From NCBI RefSeq assembly GCF_932274485.2, contig NC_065882.2:28848890-28912889 (forward strand): a stretch of 64,000 nucleotides of DNA, written 5' to 3'. Source of the stretch: Patella vulgata. Its lineage: Eukaryota; Mollusca; Gastropoda; Patellidae. Below, one piece after another: positions 56,774 to 64,000 of this stretch (position 1 is the stretch's first letter; each line of letters starts with the position of its first letter). The notes below the pieces were generated by a model, which did not search any database, had not been told where the DNA came from, and worked only from the letters and a program-made list of their open reading frames with translations. The position numbers and the translations under genes were made by a program.

Positions 56774-57300
56774 AGTGGACAAATTTATGGCATATCGTAC
56801 ATCTATTGTTGTCTGCTGGGCATTGTTTTCTTGTATGAGCCTGTTCACCACAATATCTGCAGGAATTCTTAATCCTTGTCTTGAATAGGCTTGAGGAGAG
56901 TTTGGCTTCTTAGCTGATGAACTGTGGCTTAGTGGGAGGTGATTTTCTCTGCTGTTGTTGAAATCGTTGACTTGGACCTTGACATGAACCTTGATATGAC
57001 TTATTGTTATAATTATATGAACGGGTCTGTTTGCTAAAAGAGTGCCACGAACTTGTTCTTCAACAAAGTCGTCAGGAAATCCACAATCTCTATTAGCGAG
57101 ACGAATTTCTGTGAGGAAATCGTCGTGGCTTTTAGACCCTTGTTCCATTTTTCGTAGCTTATATCGATGAACCAGAAAATTAGCTTGGGGGTTGACACAA
57201 AGTTCAAATCTGTCAGCGAAGTCGTCTAGAATATTTGCTTTATCATCGCTCAAATTCCAAGAGTTATAGAGTTATAGGTTGATTAGCAGAAGTATATCCC
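55790..57300 (-). mobile_element. Fossil Ty3/gypsy-like gag-pol fragment
   Basis: On the minus strand a gag-like region (about 57253-56726, including FADRFELCV and KMEQGSKSHDDFLTEIRLAN) is followed by a protease-like stretch. An early reverse-transcriptase segment comes next (about 56090-55861, with NPTGWVNSFVVIEK, LRICHDPRDLNK and TIDDIIPKLSN). This is the Ty3/gypsy order. A candidate primer-binding site beside a possible LTR end lies near 57300. The rest of pol and a second LTR are absent. It is an old fossil, broken in several places. Confidence 0.75.
56398..56475 (+). repeat. SINE family A tail inserted in the fossil
   Basis: 'cgtcttcattagcccagtat', 'aggagcagaacagtaggacg' and 'ttaaaccccatttcatttca'. 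The short duplication 'cataaccctagg' lies on both sides (about 56391 and 56475). The mirror copy near 61205 lacks it, giving an empty site. Confidence 0.85.
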
Positions 57301-57489
57301 ACTTCTGACACCATGTACCGATATACCGTAGTGATGGTAATACGACTAGAGAATGTGACAGTATTTATAAGTTGTTTTCCCCCGCCTATAGAAGAAAGCA
57401 GGGGTATATTCAAATGGGTTCGTCAGTCTTTATGTCCGCCATATGTTTTAGGAAACGAAATGGGGTTTAACGGGGCTACTGAAGACGGA

Positions 57490-57835
57490 CACAATAACTC
57501 AGCTTATTCTACAAGTAATTGGGCTAGAATATTCAAACTTAGAGTACCTTAAGTGTTTATAAGGTGAATGCCTTGAAGTAATTCGATAATGGACGTTTCC
57601 ACTAATTCTACGCTAAGAGAAATCATTTGATTGGTTGAGACTATGGAACGGGATAACTTTGATTCTAACTGGGTAAAAGTGGTGAAACTTGGAATATGGT
57701 TTCACTGCATTGATACTTTGACTAGATTAGCAGTTTCATTTCTCAATGCTTTGGAACACGACGACTCTGCCTTATATTGAGGTAAAATGTTTAAACTTGG
57801 TGCAGACTTTCATTAGGTAAATCTCTTAACTGCTC
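57490..57835 (+). repeat. Tandem repeat family ('tttgattggttgagact'), diverged
   Basis: Diverged units of the 45135-45690 family. The array continues at 58201-58320 after the SINE insertion. Confidence 0.65.
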
Positions 57836-58188
57836 GGGGAATCACGTGGGTAAGACGCTGGCTCGCTAGTCTGGAGGTCGGGTGTTCGATCCCTGCATTG
57901 GCCGAAAAAGTTCATCCAAATTTTCCGGCGTGGTTTCCCCTTGTCAGTGATGCAGGACGGAGGGCCTAACAAGGACAGCTGTCTAGTCGTTCGGATGGGA
58001 CGAAAAACCGAGGTCCCGTGTACACATTGGCGTGCACGTAAATGATCCCTTGGCAGTTGGAATTCGATATAAGAGGTGTCCGGGCAAAATTTCCCTCATG
58101 GCACACTGTATGGCGTATGCCCGTCTTCATTAGCCCAGTTTAGGAGCAGAACAGTAGGACGTTAAACCCCATTTCATTTCATTTCATT
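57836..58188 (+). repeat. Full-length SINE family A with 12-bp TSD (reference copy)
   Basis: TCTTAACTGCTC occurs at 57824-57835 and 58189-58200. The 353-bp copy has a tRNA-like head (GTGGGTAAGACGCTGGCTCG, B box GTGTTCGATCCC), the body 'gtttccccttgtcagtgatg', 'tcgttcggatgggacgaaaa', 'gcagttggaattcgatataa' and 'gtatggcgtatgcccgtctt', and the tail TTAAACCCCATTTC plus CATTT repeats. A and B boxes would drive RNA polymerase III transcription; mobilisation would depend on a LINE enzyme. It is the best copy for defining the family. Confidence 0.9.
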
Positions 58189-58325
58189 TCTTAACTGCTC
58201 TCGATGATTAACATTTATTTGCCGCTAAGGCTAAGCAGAGCTAAGCAATTTGATTCGCCGATGTTCTGGGACATTATAACATCGATTCTAATTAAGGGAC
58301 AGTGATGCAACTTGATGTATAGTTT

Positions 58326-58529
58326 CACATCAAACCTCTGGTTTTCGTCCCATCCGAAGACGTTTTTCCTTACCATGCTTTCCGTCGGAGGCCTTCCGTC
58401 CAGTGCCTCTGACAATGGGAATCCACGTAGGAAAAATTCCGAAGAATTTTCTCGTCCAACACCGGAAGCGAACCAGAGAGACCCCTGGTTAACGACCTAG
58501 CGTCTCACCCACTGAGCCGACGCGGCACC
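58326..58529 (-). repeat. SINE family A-like, head half
   Basis: 'ggttttcgtcccatccgaag', 'cctctgacaatgggaatcca' and a head with 'accggaagcgaaccagag' and 'tcacccactgagccgacgcg'. It is a diverged subfamily. Confidence 0.65.
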
Positions 58530-58741
58530 CCTGGTTAAATCTAGTTCCATCCATCTTAAGTTGGTTGAAAGAACATTCCATTCATTGTACTGTTGCAGTA
58601 ACCTTTAAAGAAGACAAATCAGCCTTGGTATAGCTTTCAAAGTTTGAATTTAAGTATGACACGTTTCACCTTTAACTAATATTTTTTGTCTCCCCTCCAA
58701 GCTATCATTAGGGTTTCGTAACAAATTGTATTTGTTCCTAT

Positions 58742-58779
<38 letters not shown>

Positions 58780-58942
58780 TCATCCATTTTTCTTATTTCT
58801 CAGGGACCACTTGTAGGGTCGCTTTGAAATTTTTCACCATTCACGCAAAATTGTGTAGGACTAAGAGGATAAAACTATTTTGAAAGGTCTGCTCATGTCA
58901 AAACCGTGCCCAATCTTTGAATTGATTTTGGTTTGGATAGCC
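58530..58942. other. No gene; (AT)n microsatellite
   Basis: AT dinucleotides at about 58745-58775. The rest is unrecognised. Confidence 0.5.
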
Positions 58943-59289
58943 ATGTAGTATCATGGCAAAGTGATGCATAATTTCAGAATTTTGATTTTTTTCAACCGAT
59001 AAATAAGGCGAAACGCATGAGCCGTTGAACTCAAGGTTGCTTTTTTAAAAAAAAAAAAATACTTTATGATTATCTTTATCAGTAATATGAGGGTTATATT
59101 TAATTTTTTATTTAAGGATTTCCTATTATTTAGCTTCCTTACGGTGCTCTATTAACACTATCATTATTATTTATATACACGCTGACTAATAGTTAACCCA
59201 TGGTTTCTTTGAATAGCTTCAGTATGATAATTATTGCTATTTATTTGTACATAAAATTTATGTAATATCGCAATTTGTAGACAATCTAT

Positions 59290-60265
59290 TTTTATACGCC
59301 CACATTTTCATGTGGACGTATATTGTCGTTGCGCCCCTCCGTCCGTCCACAATTGTTTGTGGACACTCTACAGGTCACAATTTTTATCCGATTTCAACGG
59401 AACTTGAAGTATAGGTTTATCTCCCTAAGATCTCGGTTCCTTTCGATATTGGCATGTATCGGATTGTAACTTCATGGATTATGGCCCCTGATTGTATGAA
59501 AAATCGCGTTTTTAGCTTGTGGACCCTATAGAGGTCACAATATGTATCCGATTTTGCTGAAACTTGACATGAAAGTTTATAACCCAAAGATCTCGGTCTC
59601 TCTCGATATTCGCGCATATCCGACCGTAACTTCGTGAATTATGGCCCCTGATTGTACGAAAAATCGCATATTTAGCTTCTGGACCCTATAGATGTCATAA
59701 TTTTTATCCGATTTAAAAAACCGTTTTAGTATATCTCCGTTACACGCTAAGGAAGGTTGAGTTCGAATTTCGTGAAAATCAGACAAAATAACCGCCCCTC
59801 GTACTCAAATAGCGTTAAAAGATGGTATATCAAAGTTGTGGACCCTCTAGAGGTCACAATTTAAATCATATTTTGAAGAAACTTGAAATTTAAGTTTATA
59901 ACCTAAAGATCTCGGTTCCTGTCGATATTCGCGCATATCGGTCCGTAACTTCCTGAATTATGGCCCCTGATTGTACGAAAAATCGCGTTTTTAGATTGTG
60001 GGCCCTATAGAGGTCATAATTTTTATCCGATTTAAAAACCGTTTTAGTATATCACCGTTACACCATAAGGATGATTGAGTTCGAATTTCGTAAAAATCGA
60101 ACCAAAACTGACAGACAAAATGGCCGCCCCTCGTTCTCAAATGGCGTAAAAAATATGGTGTATCAAGGTTGTGGACCCTCTAGAGGTCACAATTTTCTTC
60201 TGACTGTGATGAAACTTGAAATGTAAGTTTATAACCCAACAATCTCGGTTCCTTACGATATTCGC
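59290..60265. repeat. Array of about six units of 160-185 bp ('gaggtcacaa')
   Basis: It opens with the hairpin TACGCCCACA/TGTGGACGTA, then 'ccctccgtccgtccacaatt'. The words 'tgtggaccctctagaggtca' or 'tatagaggtcataattttta' start units near 59350, 59517, 59680, 59838, 59996 and 60167. Two unit types alternate, so the higher-order period is about 320 bp. It resembles the Pearl/Helitron-associated arrays. Related decayed units are at 18606-19190. Confidence 0.85.
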
Positions 60266-60448
60266 CCCCCCCCCATGGGGTGTAGGGGGTGATAAGAATA
60301 TACCCTCCGTATGTCCTGCGTGTCGTAAAAGGCGACTAAAAGGATCCATGTAATGGGACAGCGTGTTTGCCGTGCGTTGCGACCCGTGTCTGTGGAGAGT
60401 GGAATCCTGGTAATTGAGTGGGGATTTGGCTTGCGGGCCTTTTTTCTG
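60266..60448. repeat. Dispersed repeat segment ('gcgtgtcgtaaaaggcgact')
   Basis: Contains 'gggtgtagggggtgataaga', 'tgtcctgcgtgtcgtaaaag' and 'gcgactaaaaggatcc'. It looks like a conserved dispersed repeat, but I cannot assign a family. In the mirror arm about 150 bp of this stretch are missing. Confidence 0.45.
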
Positions 60449-60900
60449 CAACACATTACTTTGGCCCAAAGTATTATTATTATTTGTAAATAAATCAGAA
60501 ACGTCCTCTGTACTCAGACGATTCAGTTTACGTTCTTTTATTGATGTGGGGGTGGGGGGATATGGGGATCCATGAAAATATTTTTTTTAATTATTCACCC
60601 CTCGTTGTCCCCCAGGTTACTGCCCTGCCTACTAAGGCGCATGGCCTCAGGGCTCGACGAGGGGTGTACTCAGGCTAGAAAGTAAAAATACTTATCTAAC
60701 CTGATTGACCCAAGCCGCCGCTCTGTAGAATGTACTCAGGACACAAAGGTAAACTTGCTGAGTGCAAAAAAAAAACCCAACAAAGCAATGAAATTGGAAA
60801 AACGTACATTCTACAGAGCTAAAACCACCAAAGCCGTTTGATCAGAGTGGGCCACACTGACCACCCGTCTAGGTGAACCATGGGCCAAAGTAATGTGTTG
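60449..60900. mobile_element. 452-bp element with perfect 20-bp TIRs
   Basis: CAACACATTACTTTGGCCCA at 60449-60468 is perfectly mirrored at 60881-60900. A second, inner inverted pair (CTCTGTAGAATGTAC at about 60721 and its mirror at about 60806) is nested inside. There is no protein. It is probably a MITE; no clear target duplication is seen. It borders the fossil gag-pol fragment. Confidence 0.6.
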
Positions 60901-62141
60901 TTAGAGTATGCCTTTTACAGCAAAACGCTGATATTAATACAGTAGAAAAAGAAGATTTTAGTATAGATAAACTATTTATTGGTTCAGTCGACAACAAACC
61001 GGGGGAAGATAATTCTAGTCAGATTGTTCAAAACAACAAATGTCAAGATAAATGTCTTAATAAACTTACATGTTACAACTAAACGTACACATAAACGTCA
61101 TAAGTCGAATATATACGAGAAGTAATTTCCACATAATTACCAGCTCAAACCTTCTACATCTACACTCACACGTTATGGTGGTTCTAATTAAATAATCAAC
61201 CTAGGGTTATGCATCTTGTATCCCAGACATAAAAATGTTCAATATGAGGTTGAATTTAACGTTACATCTAGCGATGGTTCAGCCATTATATGACTCAAAA
61301 CCTGTAGATTGATGAACTTAGTCAAAGATAATTACTCAGTCAATATTTTATCAAACTTAGTGAAGAAACGTCACACAAAAGAACCCGTTCTTGAAGATTA
61401 CAAAGATGTATTTAAACGGAATAGGACAATTTCCTGGTGATCCCTATAAAATCAAATTGAGAGAAGACAGCATTCCAGAGTTGTTAACCTTCCAATATAC
61501 CTACAGGCCACATTATAGCCATAACTCCAGCGAATGGAAGACATGGATATCATCTCCAAAGTTTACAACCCCACAGGATGGGTGAATAGCTTTGTAGTTA
61601 TAGAGAAACACAATTGTACACACGATTTACGCATCTGCCATGACCCTAGAGACCTAAACAAAAATATTCAACAAGAACATTATTATACTCGTACAATCGA
61701 CGATATAATTCCTAAACTGTCAAATTCAAACTATTTCTGTTAACTACCTTCTCTACACCATTTGACAGGTTCAAGATCCCTTTGGATTGGTTGTTAGGAT
61801 ATTTTTCAACGAGGTTATTTCATATATGCAACCCTTTGTTGTTGTTGTTTATTAAAGATTTAAAGCCCGATACATTAATATGATATTATGAACAGGTTGA
61901 TTTGATTAAATTATTTACATTTAATGGGTTGAAAATTGGTAAAAACACAAAATAAAAACGTCCGTGTATATAAAAAATCACCTTAAAATTGGTAAAAACA
62001 CAAAATAAAAGAGTAACTGTATATCAAAAATTCAATTTAAAACATACTTATAAAATCGCTGTCGTGAGAAGAGAGGGCGGGTCATCTTCTCCCTTTGTCA
62101 TAATAAAAATCAGGTTAAAACAGGAGGTCCAACTGACTGAT
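60898..62141 (-). repeat. Inverted repeat X', partner of 55463-56773
   Basis: Reverse complement of 55463-56773. Its first 41 bases (60898-60938) also belong to palindrome 2, so the two structures share a short overlap. Confidence 0.9.
60905..61790 (+). mobile_element. Fossil Ty3/gypsy-like pol fragment, second copy
   Basis: Plus-strand copy of the protease-like and early reverse-transcriptase part seen at 55790-56770. It includes NPTGWVNSFVVIEK and DPRDLNKN. It was brought here by the inverted duplication, not by an independent insertion. Gag, the rest of pol and LTRs are absent. Broken in several places. Confidence 0.75.
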
Positions 62142-64000
62142 TAATATCAGCGTTTTGCTGTAAAGGCATACTCGAACAACACATTACTTTGGTCCATGGT
62201 TCACCTAGACGGGTGGTGAGTGTGGCCCACTCTGATCAAACGGCTTTGGTGGTTTTAGCTCTGTAGAATGTACGTTTTTCCAATTTCATTGCTTTGTTGG
62301 GGATTTTTTTCACTCAGCAAGTTTACCTTTGTGTCCTGAGTACATTCTACAGAGCGGCGGCTTGGGTCAATCAGGTTAGATAAGTATTTTTACTTTCTAG
62401 CCTGAGTACACCCCTCGTCGAGCCCTGAGGCCATGCGCCTTAGTAGGCAGGGCAGTAACCTGGGGGACAACGAGGGGTGAATAATTACAAAAAATATTTT
62501 CATGGATCCCCATATCCCCACCCACCCCCACATCAATAAAAGAACGTAAACAGAAACGTCTGAGTACAGAGGACGTTTCTGATTTATTTACAAATAATAA
62601 TAATACTTTGGGCCTTTTACGACACGCAGGACATACGGAGGGTATATTCTTATCACCCCCTACACCCCAGGGGGGGGGGGCGAATATCGTAAGGAACCGA
62701 GATTGTTGGGTTATAAACTTACATTTGAAGTTTCATCAAAATCAGAAGAAAATTGTGATCTCTAGAGGGTCCACAACCTTGATACACCATATTTTTTACG
62801 CCATTTGAGAACGAGGGGCGGCCATTTTGTCTGTCAGTTTTGGTCCGATTTTAACGAAATTCGAACTCAATCATCCTTAGGGTGTAACGGTGATATACTA
62901 AAACGGTTTTTTTTTTTAAATCGGATAAAAATTAGGACCTCTATAGGGCCCACAATCTAAAAACGCGATTTTTCGTACAATCAGGGGCCATAATTCAGGA
63001 AGTTACGATCCGATATGCGCGAATATCGACAGGAACCGAGATCTTTAGGTTATAAACTTAAATTTCAAGTTTCTTCAAAATATGATTGAAATTGTGACCT
63101 CTAGAGGGTCCACAACCTTGATATACCATCTTTTTACGCTATTTGAGCACGAGGGGCGGTTATTTTGTCTGTCAGTTTTGGTCTGATTTTCACGAAATTC
63201 GAACTCCACCACCCTTAGGATGTAACGGTGATATACTAAAACGGTTTTTTAAATCGGATAAAAATTATGACCTCTATAGGGTCCACAAGCTAAATACACG
63301 AAGTTACGGTCGGATATGCGCGAATATCGAGAGAAACCGAGATCTTTGGGTTATAAACTTTCATGTCAAGTTTCAACAAAGTCGGATACATATTGTGACC
63401 TCTATAGGGTCCACAAGCTAAAGACGCGATTTTTCATACAATCAGGGGCCATAATCCATGAAGTTACAATCCGATACATGCCAATATCGAAAGGATCCGA
63501 GATCTTAGGGAGATAAACCTATATTTCAAGTTCCGTTGAAATCGGATAAAAATTGTGACCTGTAGAGTGTCCACAAACAATTATGGACGGACGAACGTCC
63601 GGACGGAGGGGAGCAACGACAATATACGTCCACATGAAAATGTGGGCGTATAAAAATAGATTGTCTACAAATTGCGATATTACATAAATTTTATGTACAA
63701 ATAAATAGCAATAATTGTCACACTGAAGCTATTCAAAGTAACCATGTGTTAACTATTAGTCAGCGTGTATATAAATAATAATGATAGTGTTAATAGAACA
63801 CCGTAAGGAAGCTAAATAATAGGAAATCCTTAAATAAAAAATTAAATATAACCCTCATATTACTGATAAAGATAATCATAAAGTATTTTTTTTTAAAAAA
63901 AAGCAACCTTGAGTTCAACGGCTCATGCGTTTCGCATTATTTATCGGTTGAAGAAAATCAAAATTCTGAAATTATGAATCACTTTGCCATGATACTAGAT
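62140..64000 (-). repeat. Right arm of palindrome 2 (Y'), open at the window end
   Basis: Reverse complement of 58943-60938 with local differences, including a gap of about 150 bp at 62613-62622 and a short loss near 63300. It includes the mirrored 160-185 bp array (62690-63650) and ends still inside the repeat at base 64000. Confidence 0.9.

Larger units (their letters stand above)
58943..60938 (+). repeat. Left arm of palindrome 2 (Y)
   Basis: Mirrored by 62140-64000 from base 60938 down to at least 58943, where the window ends on the other side. It contains the 160-185 bp array and a TIR element. Confidence 0.9.

Noticed and set aside
57836-57920. tRNA gene
   Set aside because: A and B boxes are present, but no full cloverleaf or anticodon arm; this is the head of a SINE with a target duplication.

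Overview
The window looks like AT-rich, repeat-dominated nuclear DNA of a marine invertebrate, most likely a mollusc. The evidence is indirect: arrays of about 160-175 bp units of the kind known from bivalve Pearl-type elements, tRNA-derived SINEs, Penelope-like elements, CR1/L2-like LINE tails ending in TAA or TTA repeats, non-autonomous Helitrons and a Ginger transposon. I found no convincing host protein gene, rRNA, stand-alone tRNA gene or CRISPR array. Every coding stretch I recognise belongs to a transposable element, and nearly all are broken.

Layout. 1-5.7 kb: a small palindromic element with 17-bp flanking repeats, diverged duplicate blocks, and a Helitron-like element split by a tRNA-type SINE (family B). 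5.75-9.83 kb: a LINE reverse-transcriptase fragment split by a Ginger DNA transposon with a TATA duplication and a spliced transposase. 9.83-13.18 kb: a decayed Penelope-like element (PLE) between 48-bp inverted repeats. 13.25-16.81 kb: a CR1/Jockey-type LINE with poly-A, its 3' UTR carrying a short Helitron. 16.9-19.2 kb: tandem arrays. 19.2-34.5 kb: many copies of SINE family A, a 380-bp near-perfect palindrome made of TGACGTAA motifs, a Tc1/mariner element, an ACTTGTGTT element family, a second PLE with a long open frame, and two colinear diverged copies of a roughly 2.3-kb module.

34.95-52.5 kb: a second LINE is interrupted by a Tc1 element. From inside that Tc1 outward the DNA is folded into a giant imperfect palindrome with arms 38251-45134 and 46917-52464. 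Its spacer holds an RNase H-bearing LINE remnant. 52.5-54.5 kb: a third PLE remnant is split by a 1.76-kb non-autonomous Helitron carrying a Pearl-like array of eight units; the target is restored exactly across the A/T site. 55.4-64 kb: a second, nested set of inverted duplications contains fossil Ty3/gypsy-like gag-pol fragments and a drug-array-like tandem repeat family of about 160-185 bp, and it runs off the end of the window.

The elements do not form a pathway. They form a nested insertion record: LINEs and PLEs were hit by Ginger, Tc1, SINE and Helitron copies, and whole nests were then copied in inverted orientation. The most notable items are the two giant palindromes, the Helitron in a PLE frame, the spliced Ginger copy in a LINE, and the TGACGTAA palindrome. 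Coordinates of repeat edges were read by eye and may be off by a few bases.
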